Numbered from the stretch's first letter, positions 1 to 8,786 are shown. The stretch: DNA of 64,000 nt from an uncultured Fidelibacterota bacterium (GCA_937888365.1 CALBFA010000074.1:1-64000), one strand, 5' to 3'. A program made the numbers and translations. Notes: generated from the sequence alone by a model not told the origin.

Positions 1-89
1 CATACTCCATTTGTAACATCAATAATAACAACAACTAGCCTTGGACTCATAATCCTCTGTTTCAGGATTCAAATCCCTGTGGATCCACA
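1..89 (+). repeat. tRNA(CAT)-like 3'-half remnant, copy 1 (att-like)
   Basis: Positions 41-89 read as the 3' half of a tRNA. There is an anticodon stem-loop with loop CTCATAA (anticodon CAT, as in tRNA-Met or tRNA-Ile2), a T arm with TTCAAAT in the loop, and an acceptor-like 3' strand ending in CCACA. Positions 1-40 are AC-rich and do not form a D arm. The first 55 nt are identical to 4204-4258, and the full 89 nt align without gaps to 4204-4292 with 7 differences, all in the variable, T-arm and acceptor part. An intrinsic terminator follows. I read it as a displaced tRNA 3' end left by site-specific integration; a degenerate tRNA gene is the alternative. Confidence 0.5.
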
Positions 90-94
90 ATTAG

Positions 95-129
95 AACCCT
101 CGTAATTCTTAGACTTACGAGGGTTTTTT
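95..129 (+). terminator. Intrinsic terminator after tRNA-like copy 1
   Basis: An 11-bp perfect stem (95-105 with 115-125), a 9-nt loop and a run of T. It sits just downstream of the tRNA-like remnant, where a tRNA terminator would be. Confidence 0.85.
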
Positions 130-160
130 GTATTACAAATACATCGATTACGTTACAAAT

Positions 161-195
161 AAAAAGCCCCTGAGTTTTATGCTCAGAGGCTTTTT
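161..195. terminator. Bidirectional intrinsic terminator
   Basis: A 14-bp stem (161-174 with 182-195) with one mismatch, flanked by A-run and T-run so that it can work in both directions. It lies 60 bp beyond the stop codon of the minus-strand gene ending at 255 and probably ends that operon. Confidence 0.8.
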
Positions 196-254
196 ATTCA
201 TTTCAAAAATTAAAGGTAGTATGTTCTACTGTGTCTTGCTAAATCTACACTTTA

Positions 255-1940
255 TTACTTCAAGAATGATCCAAAACTTACCTTCTCTTTGTTAGGACTC
301 GTCATTTTTCGTGGCGTAGTCAAGTTAGCAATTAGGTAACTTTTTTCACTCCCAGGCATAATTGGAATCACAGCGTTTTCAAAACCGTCTCTAATAATTC
401 TAAAAGATCCAGAGAAATCTTCCGATACACCCATGATGTGTAATTCACCGACCACAGAAATAACGGTGAACGGTACATTTGACTCATCAACATATAACCT
501 ATACTCTTCATTTTCTGACACAGGGAAAGGATTGAAGTAAATTATTACTTCTCTCCCCGCAAATTTGGAGATGGTTGGAATTTTAATTTCAGAAGCTTTT
601 TTCGACGAACTAATAGTCACGGTATCTGTATACGAATAAATGGTTACATACTGCTTTCCTGGAAATGATTCTTCAGCTCGCCCAAAAGTGTTAATTACAT
701 ATTCTCCTTTTGGTAGCCCTTTATATATAACAGATTTTTTACTATTAGATATAACACTACTGATACTGTTATCAAGAGTGTGTTTTATTTCGTCATTTTC
801 GTAATAACCTGTAATAATTCTCTCCGTATGAGTTGAATCAGAGCTATAATATATTTCATATTCTAGACCATTTTGCAAGTTGTCTAGCCTTATATCACCT
901 ATGATTGGAGGAGGAGGAGGAGGCAATGGTGGAGCTGGAGGAGGAGGAATTAGCTCAATGGCAAAATCTTCATTTCGTAGAGCTATCACTGATATTATTT
1001 GCTCGTAATTATCAGCCTTTTCATACCCGATTAACTGCACATTTATTTTGTAATCTCCTTGGAGAAATGAACCAGTCATTTTTCTGCCAAAATTAGAAAA
1101 AATATATCTGTATTCTTTAGGTGTAGAGCCAGCCTTCAAGGCATATTCTGGAACGGAATAATTAAGAGTCTCGAAGGATGTACTTGAAACCATTTCAATA
1201 TCCTTATCAGTCGTTTCAATGACTTTCCCTGCAGCTTTCGTACGAATTTGCCGAATTGTTAATGTATTCCAAGCTATCTTTCCAATGCTTGTAGAATCTG
1301 CATATAAAATAATGGAAGAAGTAAATGGATTTAGTATATCAGCCATGATTTCATCTACTGTAGATTCTATTCTACTTCTAATAGTGTTTAACTGGTCAAA
1401 CGGAATTGAGATTGATACGGAGCTCAAAATATCTTGGGTTGATACATCAAGTACTTTCAAATCGATTTCGAATTGTAATCCTCCAATGTTCAAACTGGGT
1501 CCTGTTTGACTATTAGGTAATACCTGCCCTCCCCCCACGACATTCAGTTCTCCAATCATCACAAAATCTGTTTCTTGCGGATATGATGATTCCTTTACTA
1601 GCTCAAGAACATTCACAGTCGAAATTCGGTTCTGAATAGATTCACCTGCAATTTTCATTTGCTTATATTTTGCTAGCGAAGAGGTCACCATTGCAGAAAC
1701 TATTTTAGGATGTATCTGCTTCATTAGTATAAGATTATCCTGAGTTTGTATCCTAGTATTAGAAATAGGGCTTGTTGGTTGAGATTCAGTTATTGTCTTC
1801 TCATTCCAAAGAAAAAAAGTGGAATCATAACTAACAAAATGATGAATGTATATCATTGGAGGGTCAGATGTAGTAAAAGTATTTGACCCAAATAGAATGT
1901 TGACTAATACTATCAGTAAAACTAATGCTTTCAGTTTCAT
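255..1940 (-). CDS. Exported protein with TolB/CsgG-like N-terminal region and Pro-rich linker
   Basis: A 561-residue protein with a signal peptide (about residues 1-19, hydrophobic core ALVLLIVLVNILF). Residues of about 25-220 resemble the N-terminal fold of TolB/CsgG-type proteins: an amphipathic helix region, the phrase TDFVMIGELNV and a strand ending DVSTQDILSSVSISI. A polyproline linker (IELIPPPPAPPLPPPPPP, around residue 335) precedes a beta-rich C-terminal half of unknown type. The start is preceded by GAGGAGAT at good spacing. The ATG overlaps the stop of the upstream gene as ATGA, so the two are translationally coupled. I do not recognise a specific function; an envelope or outer-membrane assembly role is inference only. 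Confidence 0.8.
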   Translation of the reverse strand: MKLKALVLLIVLVNILFGSNTFTTSDPPMIYIHHFVSYDSTFFLWNEKTITESQPTSPISNTRIQTQDNLILMKQIHPKIVSAMVTSSLAKYKQMKIAGESIQNRISTVNVLELVKESSYPQETDFVMIGELNVVGGGQVLPNSQTGPSLNIGGLQFEIDLKVLDVSTQDILSSVSISIPFDQLNTIRSRIESTVDEIMADILNPFTSSIILYADSTSIGKIAWNTLTIRQIRTKAAGKVIETTDKDIEMVSSTSFETLNYSVPEYALKAGSTPKEYRYIFSNFGRKMTGSFLQGDYKINVQLIGYEKADNYEQIISVIALRNEDFAIELIPPPPAPPLPPPPPPIIGDIRLDNLQNGLEYEIYYSSDSTHTERIITGYYENDEIKHTLDNSISSVISNSKKSVIYKGLPKGEYVINTFGRAEESFPGKQYVTIYSYTDTVTISSSKKASEIKIPTISKFAGREVIIYFNPFPVSENEEYRLYVDESNVPFTVISVVGELHIMGVSEDFSGSFRIIRDGFENAVIPIMPGSEKSYLIANLTTPRKMTSPNKEKVSFGSFLK

Positions 1941-3547
1941 TTGTCATCTCCTCTCAAGTTTGACAATTCACCTACATGGATGACATCTCCAGTATTAAGG
2001 TCAATTACTCTGTACGTTATAGCAATTTTCGAATAGGCTTCATTGCTGGAAGTTATTTCTTCATAGGGAATTAGATTGTTATAAAGTACCAAAATATCCA
2101 CACCAAAATCTCTTATTTGTTTCCATTCATCTAAATAAAGTGGATTTAGATTGAATATTTTATTTTCATACATCCATGGACGCTTTAAGTAGAGCGTCTT
2201 TAGTTTCTCATAAACAGAAAACTGCTTTTCTCCCCCTCTTTTTACAAGCGCAGAAAGCATTCCTTCCTCAAGTGCAAGATGCATCTCATTATATTTCTGA
2301 CGGTTTTCACCATACTTTTGAGCCTCTACCGCCTGTCTATCGCCATCAACAATCATCAATTTTTTACCATTCAGCAATTCATAATTGAAGGAATAGTTGA
2401 ATTTTTCAGCAACAATATTGTGATTTGAGAAAACTCCAGAATTCATTGTGTTTTCAAAAGGGATAACATCAGAAAAGAATATTTTCCCATTATTCGTTGC
2501 GTCCAACATACGGATATAGATACCCTCTTTAGGGATGTAACGATACATAATCAATTCTGTACAGCCAGTTGCGCTGATGAATTCTGACCACTCCTCATAG
2601 AGTAGAGGATTGGTATTAAAAACAATACTATTATACACTGCCGGATACTTGAGTTTAAATCCGGTAGATTTCTCAATCATAAATGGCGGTAATCCTTTAT
2701 AATCTTTATTTTCAATTAATCCAGAAATCAACCCATTCTCAATGGCCATCATGCTTTTTGAAGGTGCGTTTGAATAGCCACTACCAATATTTAAGATATC
2801 CATATCTAATACTGCTGCTTTAGATAGCTTAGAGAAAATATTTCCTTGGAAATCAAAGTTGCTAATAGCAGAATATGTCTGATCGAATTTAGAAATATTC
2901 TCCTGATTTAACTGCTCATATGAAAGACCACCCTTTATCACTGTTGAGCCAAGAATTCGCATTGATTTTAGATCCACTAGTCTAAAATAAATAATTGCAG
3001 ACATCCTTACTTCCGAGAATTCTATTACCTGATATTCTAAAAGTAGTGAAGAATTATAATCCTTTGTAATAATGCTATGCTCATTAAGATTAATTCCATG
3101 CATATAAAACCCTTGTTGAGGGGACGTCCCAACAAATTCACCAGCGTCTCTTGGAGATATAAAATCCAACTTTTCTGCAATCTCATATTCACTCGACAGA
3201 AGTCCTTTTATCAATCCATTCTCTAAAGCTAAATCCCACTGATTCATCTTTTTATAAGCTGAGCCTATCCCAAATTCATCAACTCGAGCAACAAATATTC
3301 TCTCGTTTACATACTTAGGGGGTATTTTTGAAAGGAAAGTAATAAAACCATCTGAGTCGATTACTTGTTTACCTAAAGTCCCTACATCTAAAAACCTTTT
3401 CGAATTTTCAAGTATTGCGTTAGCAATTTCAGTTGGGGTCTCTTCTGGAATGGCCTCTTTTTTTAGAAAGCTTGTATCAATACACCCTGTGATTATTAAA
3501 ACTAGAACCACAATCCAAAATCGAATTTTGGAATTACTTTTTCGCAT
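1937..3547 (-). CDS. Lipoprotein with three tandem CsgG-like modules
   Basis: The start at 3547 is chosen because GGGGTGAAGG precedes that ATG, and the protein then begins MRKSNSKIRFWIVVLVLIITGC, a clean lipoprotein signal with Cys as residue 22. An in-frame ATG at 3589 would put 14 unnatural residues in front. The mature part (about 515 aa) contains three related modules whose helices read ALENGLIKGLL, AIENGLISGLI and ALEEGMLSALV. The second and third also share an NxNPLxxxEW motif and a strand ending in a hydrophobic run plus Y. These recall CsgG/LpoB-type lipoproteins, which are usually single-domain. It is the first gene of a two-gene operon with the 255-1940 gene and lies between the tRNA-like repeats. 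Function unknown. Confidence 0.8.
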   Translation of the reverse strand: MRKSNSKIRFWIVVLVLIITGCIDTSFLKKEAIPEETPTEIANAILENSKRFLDVGTLGKQVIDSDGFITFLSKIPPKYVNERIFVARVDEFGIGSAYKKMNQWDLALENGLIKGLLSSEYEIAEKLDFISPRDAGEFVGTSPQQGFYMHGINLNEHSIITKDYNSSLLLEYQVIEFSEVRMSAIIYFRLVDLKSMRILGSTVIKGGLSYEQLNQENISKFDQTYSAISNFDFQGNIFSKLSKAAVLDMDILNIGSGYSNAPSKSMMAIENGLISGLIENKDYKGLPPFMIEKSTGFKLKYPAVYNSIVFNTNPLLYEEWSEFISATGCTELIMYRYIPKEGIYIRMLDATNNGKIFFSDVIPFENTMNSGVFSNHNIVAEKFNYSFNYELLNGKKLMIVDGDRQAVEAQKYGENRQKYNEMHLALEEGMLSALVKRGGEKQFSVYEKLKTLYLKRPWMYENKIFNLNPLYLDEWKQIRDFGVDILVLYNNLIPYEEITSSNEAYSKIAITYRVIDLNTGDVIHVGELSNLRGDDK

Positions 3548-4203
3548 AACCTTCACCCCTTTTTTGTTTAATGTTTTGATTAATTTCAAAACATCCTTTT
3601 TACTAATTCAGTACTCAAGTTTAGAACGGTGATAATGTAGATGCACACCTAATTGGTGCAACTGAAAACTGCTGTTTAGCCTCCCAAACTCTTTCAGCTT
3701 CAAAAACATAGTATATGTCTAAAAATCATACACTTACACAGTTATTTAAATTTTGACAATAATTATCATGATTATCGGTTAAGCAAGCCGAGGAAACGAT
3801 TTTGGCTGATTATGCGAAAATGGGGCAAATTTTGGACATGCATTTTTTCATCATTTTCTCAGCTTTTTGAATTTGAAAAAAACAACTCAAAAAAATATTT
3901 TCACGTCAAAAGGTAAATTTGTTGTAACTCACGCAAGAAAAATGGTAACCGAGATGATTTATTCTATTCCCAGTAAACACAACAATATGTGACTTCTGAA
4001 TACATCGTCACAGCAGATACTTTTTTAGCAGCTAATAGATTGAATCTCATGTGACGTCGTTCTAGCCAGCTTTAAATAAAAAACTATTTGACTCAACGTG
4101 TACTATAGAATACTATAAACGTCTAAGCCATTGTTAATCTTATCTATCCAGTCGCTGTAACACTCAAAATAAGGCACTAAAAATCGAGTAGGCACATCAT
4201 GGG
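3548..4203. other. Non-coding AT-rich stretch
   Basis: No credible gene. It must hold the promoter of the minus-strand lipoprotein operon. Two GATAAT hexamers 3 nt apart (minus strand, about 3762-3776) form a small palindrome that loosely resembles a Fur-type box; this is weak. The right end, up to the second tRNA-like repeat, shows no recognisable integrase remnant. Confidence 0.5.
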
Positions 4204-4292
4204 CATACTCCATTTGTAACATCAATAATAACAACAACTAGCCTTGGACTCATAATCCGCAGGTTCGGGGTTCAAATCCCTGTGGGCCCACA
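4204..4292 (+). repeat. tRNA(CAT)-like 3'-half remnant, copy 2 (att-like)
   Basis: The second copy of the 89-nt unit found at 1-89. Its tRNA part is better preserved: anticodon stem-loop around CTCATAA, a T stem CGGGG/CCCTG with one G-T pair, and an acceptor strand TGGGCCC followed by ACA. The upstream GGGCATA at 4201-4207 could pair with most of that acceptor strand, but 43 nt separate it from the anticodon stem and no D stem is visible, so it does not fold as a normal tRNA. It is followed by its own terminator, different in sequence from that of copy 1. Confidence 0.5.
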
Positions 4293-4297
4293 GTTTT

Positions 4298-4333
4298 ATC
4301 CCTTATAGTTCAGCGAATTATAAGGGATTTTTT
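4298..4333 (+). terminator. Intrinsic terminator after tRNA-like copy 2
   Basis: A perfect 10-bp stem (4298-4307 with 4319-4328), an 11-nt loop and a six-T tract. It has the same layout as the terminator after copy 1 but unrelated stem sequence. Confidence 0.85.
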
Positions 4334-4516
4334 GTTTCGGTGAGTTAAATCCAAATATGTAAAAATAGTATGCGCTTTTGAAGCTGAGCAACTGTAAACA
4401 GAATTCCTTCCCTTCAAATTCCAATAATAAAATAATTCCAGATTTTCCATTAATACACGATAAAATACATCTCATTATTAGCTTGACATCTATTTATTTG
4501 ATATTTAATTATTGCT

Positions 4517-4969
4517 ATGAGCACACATTATAAAGGAAGCCCACGCGAAAATCTTGTACTCGATACCTATATTAAGTTTTCTAGAGCTAATAATACGCTA
4601 AACAATATCATGCGACGCAATATAGAAGACCAAGGAAACACCTTATCTCAATTCGGCGTCCTTGAAATTCTAGCGCATATCGGTCCCCTTTCCGTAAAAG
4701 ACATCAGCCAAAAAATTCTATTAACGACTTCGAATCTCGTCACCGTTATTGATAACCTCGTTAAACAAGAAATGGTGTTACGTGTACCCTGCGAACATGA
4801 TCGCCGCTCTGTTATTATTCATCTCTCCCCCAAAGGTGCAGAGACAATCCAACCCATATTTAGAAATCATCTCGATGAGTTGATGCAATGTTTTTCAACT
4901 TTTGATGATACGCAACTCAAAACCCTCGGATCTCTTTCCAAAGATCTGGGATTAAACCAAAACACATAA
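4517..4969 (+). CDS. MarR family transcriptional regulator
   Basis: 150 residues, the usual MarR length. The winged-helix core is clear: LSVKDISQKILLTTSNLVTVIDNLVKQ is the helix-turn-helix, and the wing carries the conserved D-R-R of the family (CEHDRRSVIIHLSPKG). MarR proteins bind palindromic DNA as dimers and often respond to phenolics or redox stress. It is the first gene of a compact operon with a DoxX membrane protein (12 bp downstream) and a pirin, a combination seen with redox or quinone stress responses, so local autoregulation is likely. A TTGACA at 4483-4488 could be its -35 element, but no good -10 is seen. Confidence 0.9.
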   Translation: MSTHYKGSPRENLVLDTYIKFSRANNTLNNIMRRNIEDQGNTLSQFGVLEILAHIGPLSVKDISQKILLTTSNLVTVIDNLVKQEMVLRVPCEHDRRSVIIHLSPKGAETIQPIFRNHLDELMQCFSTFDDTQLKTLGSLSKDLGLNQNT

Positions 4970-4981
4970 GGAAATAATATT

Positions 4982-5341
4982 ATGAAAAATTTAAAAACAA
5001 TCGGACGTTACGTATTTGCAATGCCATTTGCAATTTTTGGTCTCATGCATTTTACCAATGCCTCGGCTATGGGTGGGATGGTCCCTAGCTTTGTTCCTGG
5101 TGGCGTTTTCTGGGTATATGTAACAGGGCTGGCATTGATGGCTGCAGCAGTGAGTTTTGTAATCGAAAAACATACCTACCTCGCTGCACTATTAACAGCT
5201 GTCTTAATGCTTGTTTTCGTACTCACCATTCATTTGCCCGCCGTAATCGGTGGCAATATGATGTCAATGGGAAGCCTACTTAAAGATTTCGGCCTAGGCG
5301 GTGGTGCATTGTTATTGGCGTCATTTTACCAAGAAGACTAA
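4982..5341 (+). CDS. DoxX family membrane protein
   Basis: 119 residues with four predicted transmembrane helices, the size and topology of DoxX/DoxD-like proteins. The first helix has the family-type phrase FAMPFAIFGLMHF. The start follows GGAAATAATATT with modest ribosome-binding complementarity and lies 12 bp after the MarR stop. DoxX proteins are linked to thiol and oxidative stress or quinone metabolism; the substrate here cannot be told from sequence. Co-transcription with MarR and pirin is likely. Confidence 0.8.
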   Translation: MKNLKTIGRYVFAMPFAIFGLMHFTNASAMGGMVPSFVPGGVFWVYVTGLALMAAAVSFVIEKHTYLAALLTAVLMLVFVLTIHLPAVIGGNMMSMGSLLKDFGLGGGALLLASFYQED

Positions 5342-5348
5342 AAATACT

Positions 5349-6062
5349 TTGATCAACGTCATTCCATTTCAGTCGTTAGGAAGAGCCAATCATGGATGGC
5401 TTGATGCGCGGCATCACTTCAGTTTTGCTCGATATTACAATCCTGAGCGAGTTGGCTATATGCCGCTTCTGGTATGGAATGACGATTTAATTAAGCCTGG
5501 AACAGGCTTTGGTATGCATCCACACGACAATATGGAAATCATAACCTATATTCGAGAAGGTGCTATTACGCACCGCGATAATATGGGAAATGAGGGTCGA
5601 ACCGTCGCAGGTGATGTACAAGTTATGTCAGCTGGCTCAGGTGTTTTTCATAGCGAACACAATGAAGGATCCGTTGATACTGTGTTGTTTCAGATTTGGA
5701 TTCATACAGCAGTTCGTGATGTAAAACCGCGTTGGGAAACAAAGACATTCCCCCAAAATACTCAAAACAAACTCGTCCCATTTGTGAGTGGTCGTAAGAT
5801 TCACCAAGATGACGATGTCCTGTCTATTTATCAGGATGCCGCTATTTTTGCCGGTGTTATCAAACAAAACAAAATATTTACTCAAATTTTAGAACCAGGC
5901 CGCCATGTCTATATGGTGCCTTCAAAAGGTACAATTGAGATTAACGGGCAAATTGCTCACCCACGAGATGGCATTTACATTAAAGATGTGAATGAAATTA
6001 TCATCACGGCTATTTCGGATGCAGAAATAGTATTGGCGGATCTCCCACTTTTTACAAATTAA
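5349..6062 (+). CDS. Pirin family protein
   Basis: About 237 residues from a TTG start at 5349, chosen because pirins begin with the pattern I-x-V-I-P shortly before HGWLDARHHFSF. The earlier in-frame ATG at 5301 lies inside doxX. The N-terminal cupin shows the iron ligands H-P-H-D-N-M-E-I and a later His in SAGSGVFHSEHN, followed by QIWIH. Bacterial pirins are metal-binding cupins; some (YhhW type) act as quercetinases. The start is 8 bp after the doxX stop. Last gene of the MarR-DoxX-pirin operon. Confidence 0.9.
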   Translation: MINVIPFQSLGRANHGWLDARHHFSFARYYNPERVGYMPLLVWNDDLIKPGTGFGMHPHDNMEIITYIREGAITHRDNMGNEGRTVAGDVQVMSAGSGVFHSEHNEGSVDTVLFQIWIHTAVRDVKPRWETKTFPQNTQNKLVPFVSGRKIHQDDDVLSIYQDAAIFAGVIKQNKIFTQILEPGRHVYMVPSKGTIEINGQIAHPRDGIYIKDVNEIIITAISDAEIVLADLPLFTN

Positions 6063-6421
6063 TCGTAATGCTTAGTGTTTACAAAGCGCAGATTTTGTTA
6101 CATTATTTCGACTCTTACTATTAAATAAGAAGATAAATTATTTAGATTTAATGCACCTTATCATATTATTTTATATGTACTTATAAAATAGTGCATTTTT
6201 CGGATGACGATTGGCTATACAATGGTCATGAAGAAGAAATTAGATTTTCACGATAAAATGCTTCTATTAATGATTCTGTGAAAACGGTCTCATATTAAAA
6301 TTACTGCAGAGTCGGCTTGTTTAGACAACGAAAACATGGATATAAGTCTCAGGATACAGGTAAATTTTTAAGAATAACAGCTGATTATTGTCATGAAAAT
6401 AAGCTAAATTAAGTTCTCCTA
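6063..6421. other. Non-coding stretch with possible pirin-operon terminator
   Basis: No credible gene. At 6150-6201 two nested stems occur: AATGCAC (6150) with GTGCATT (6191), and an inner 8-bp TATTTTAT/ATAAAATA, followed by TTTT. This may be a weak terminator for the pirin operon; the long bulge lowers confidence. The rest is AT-rich with nothing recognisable. Confidence 0.4.
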
Positions 6422-6652
6422 ATGATGAATTTAACTGAGTATTTATCTGCAAATTCAGCTTATAATGTCGCCCCTCATCCCAGCGAGTTTGGATGGTTCA
6501 GAAAAGTAACTCGCGCCTTGTTGATGAGAAAAAAAGAAACTCGTTTAGACAATTACTTTACAGAGGAAGTTGTCACAAATCGAGGATATCGTATGAAGGT
6601 TTTAACAACGAGCAACCCTCAAAATGGCTGCTTAAAAATTAGGAGAAAATGA
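6422..6652 (+). CDS. Small hypothetical protein
   Basis: A 76-residue reading frame whose stop overlaps the ATG of the next gene (ATGA at 6649). It is basic, with no signal peptide and no motif I recognise. There is no good ribosome-binding site before its ATG ATG start. The overlap with the following gene is the main support. It may be a chance frame. Confidence 0.35.
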   Translation: MMNLTEYLSANSAYNVAPHPSEFGWFRKVTRALLMRKKETRLDNYFTEEVVTNRGYRMKVLTTSNPQNGCLKIRRK

Positions 6653-7281
6653 TGACATCTTTAAAGACCCTCTTATTATTCGTTACGGTATTAAGTGTAA
6701 GTTTTGGTCAAGTCGGTATAAGCGGTTCATTGGGTATGGGATATCCCTACCAATGGCGGGGATCAAACTTAGTTGAATCAGTAGTCGTATCTCCAGATTT
6801 AACTCTCGAATTGGAAGAGACAGGATTATGGTTTGATGTTTGGGGAGCTTTCGCTAGAGATTATAAAGAAATTGACTTAACAGTTGCGTGGGATTATGAT
6901 TTTAATGATAACTGGGGAATGGAAATAGTTGGTGTCAGTTATCTATATCCCGGCGATGAATTTGAATATTCAATAGAACCAGGAATTGCACTATTCTCCT
7001 ATAGTTTACCAATGGAACCTTCTTTATTCATGGCTTATGATTTGAATGTAAAAAGCTTCTATACAGAACTAGCTGCAGCCGAGAGTTTTGGGTTACCATT
7101 TGAAATCGGCCTAAACTACGGTTTTTACTCTGATAGCGATTGGAATGATAGTCACATTTCACTTTCGCTTACTTCAGAATTCACGGTTGGCTCCATGACA
7201 ATGACCCCAACACTTGGATATGCTTTAAATTTAAGTGATGGTGATAATGTACCTTTTTTGAACATTATTTTAGGAATGTAA
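6649..7281 (+). CDS. TorF-like putative outer-membrane porin
   Basis: 210 residues with a signal peptide ending in VSFGQ. The first strand carries Y-x-W-R-G (PYQWRGSNL), the hallmark of the short TorF/Gcw_chp-type barrel proteins. Repeated amphipathic strands follow (DVWGAFARDYKEIDLTVAWDY, IEIGLNYGFYSDS-type) and the protein ends in an aliphatic/Met pair. AGGAGA lies just upstream of tandem ATG codons at 6649 and 6652. The family is often found near periplasmic redox systems; no such genes are adjacent here. Confidence 0.7.
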   Translation: MMTSLKTLLLFVTVLSVSFGQVGISGSLGMGYPYQWRGSNLVESVVVSPDLTLELEETGLWFDVWGAFARDYKEIDLTVAWDYDFNDNWGMEIVGVSYLYPGDEFEYSIEPGIALFSYSLPMEPSLFMAYDLNVKSFYTELAAAESFGLPFEIGLNYGFYSDSDWNDSHISLSLTSEFTVGSMTMTPTLGYALNLSDGDNVPFLNIILGM

Positions 7282-7736
7282 TTTTTAAAATAGAAAAGTT
7301 TGCAAATAGTACGTGTTGAATGACCAAAAGACTCCAACACGAGCTTTGATTGAATTGATATACGATACAAGAAATTGGTTGTTACTATTTATAATTTTCC
7401 TAAGACTTTTAAAAATTATATCTTAGTGATGAATCTCGAGTAAATCTTAGACGAATTGGTTCAAAACACGATTTAACACTTCTCAGTAGAAGAGGAGCTC
7501 AAATAGGTTTCTCTTTTTCAATCCTCAAGTCGTGAAAAATATTGAGCTAAATCATAAATATGCGACCAAAGTATTCTTAAAGCCGTGTTTGTTTTTGAAT
7601 CCATTATTTTTACATTCATACCAATATTTGAAACGATTTATTATTGAATTTCGTTTCGAAGAAAAAATGAAAATATTTACAAAACACTTTTACAAAGACG
7701 AAAGAAATTGAATTCAATTTCTTTGAGGAGCGCAAA
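7282..7736. other. Non-coding stretch
   Basis: 455 bp, AT-rich, no credible gene on either strand. A 7-bp stem CGTGTTG/CAACACG occurs around 7311-7341 without a T tract. The last 20 bases contain the GAGGAG ribosome-binding site of the next gene. Confidence 0.5.
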
Positions 7737-8783
7737 ATGAAAACTAGAATTTTAATGTTCATCCTATTGTCAATATCGACGTTTGCTGCAACAGATATCC
7801 AAACAATATCAATTGCTGTAACGAATAATGATGTTGATTGGTGCAACTTTCAATATCCAGATTCTACAGGATTTGAAACAGGCAGTGAATTTTTAGTTTT
7901 TGCACAGGTTCACGAACCTGGCGTTACAGATGCAACTGGTGAAGGTACTGCGATTTCCGCATGGATTGGGTATTCAAATACCAATAATGATCCAGCAAGC
8001 GAAGGCTGGACATGGGCTCCCGCTACCTATAATGTAGATTCAGGAGCAAATGATGAATACAAATTGGATTTGGGTGCTCAAATAACATCTGCTGGGACAT
8101 ATTACGTCGCCAGTCGATTTTCTCTCGATGACAGCACTTATAAATATGGTGGCTACAATCCAAGCGGTGGTGGTTTTTGGGACGGCATAAATAACGTCAA
8201 TACGCCCTATACTGTAACTGTCAACACGGCACCTGAGTTGGCTTTGATAGGGAATCAAGAACTTACGGAAGATACGCCCGTTTTTATCGTTCTCTCTTCT
8301 ACCGACTTAGAAAATAATACTATAACATATAGCGCGAGTGGTGGGAGCAATGAAACAATCGTTACAACAATCAGTAATGATACATTATTTTTAACTCCCG
8401 CGAGTGACTTTTTCACAACAACGCCTATCCCCCTTACCATCACAGCTGAAGATGGGCATGGTGGCTCTGATTTCGAAGTTATTGACGTTACAGTAGTGGG
8501 TGTAAATGACAACCCAGCTATCACAAGCATTACAGACCAAACAGGTACAGAAGGACAAGCGCTGACATTCACATTAACAGCAACGGATGTCGATAATGAT
8601 TCGCTTTCATGGAGTTCTCAAAATTTACCAAATGGCGCCTCTTTTACCGACAATAGTGATGGAACGGCTGATTTTTCTTGGACACCTTCCTATAATCAAG
8701 CTGGTACCTATACGGATATTCAATTCATAGTCAATGACAATCAAGGCGGTCTTTCTTTACTACGCATTGGAAAAACTCGATAA
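7737..8783 (+). CDS. Secreted protein with cadherin/Ig-like modules (probably truncated T9SS cargo)
   Basis: 348 residues with a signal peptide (ILMFILLSISTFAA). Residues of about 20-160 form a beta-domain with VDWCNFQYPDS, AQVHEPGVT and AWIGYSNTNNDPA, a module I associate with secreted proteins of Bacteroidetes-like bacteria. Two cadherin/Ig-like repeats follow (NTAPELALIGNQELTEDTP and ITDQTGTEGQALTF). The protein stops after NDNQGG, where such proteins usually run into a short linker and a T9SS sorting domain. That sorting domain is found 100 bp later in the same reading frame (8787-9221), so this looks like the 5' part of a gene interrupted in frame. GAGGAG precedes the ATG. Confidence 0.7.
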   Translation: MKTRILMFILLSISTFAATDIQTISIAVTNNDVDWCNFQYPDSTGFETGSEFLVFAQVHEPGVTDATGEGTAISAWIGYSNTNNDPASEGWTWAPATYNVDSGANDEYKLDLGAQITSAGTYYVASRFSLDDSTYKYGGYNPSGGGFWDGINNVNTPYTVTVNTAPELALIGNQELTEDTPVFIVLSSTDLENNTITYSASGGSNETIVTTISNDTLFLTPASDFFTTTPIPLTITAEDGHGGSDFEVIDVTVVGVNDNPAITSITDQTGTEGQALTFTLTATDVDNDSLSWSSQNLPNGASFTDNSDGTADFSWTPSYNQAGTYTDIQFIVNDNQGGLSLLRIGKTR

Positions 8784-8786
8784 TAA

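Noticed and set aside
1-89. tmRNA 3' end
   Set aside because: The anticodon loop CTCATAA is that of a tRNA, no tag reading frame ending in LAA-stop is visible, and pseudoknot sequence is absent.
905-1096. Glu-rich small gene on the plus strand
   Set aside because: It is the complement of the polyproline linker in the real minus-strand gene.
4204-4292. Functional canonical tRNA gene
   Set aside because: Anticodon and T arms are present, but there is no D stem and 43 nt lie between any 5' acceptor strand and the anticodon stem.
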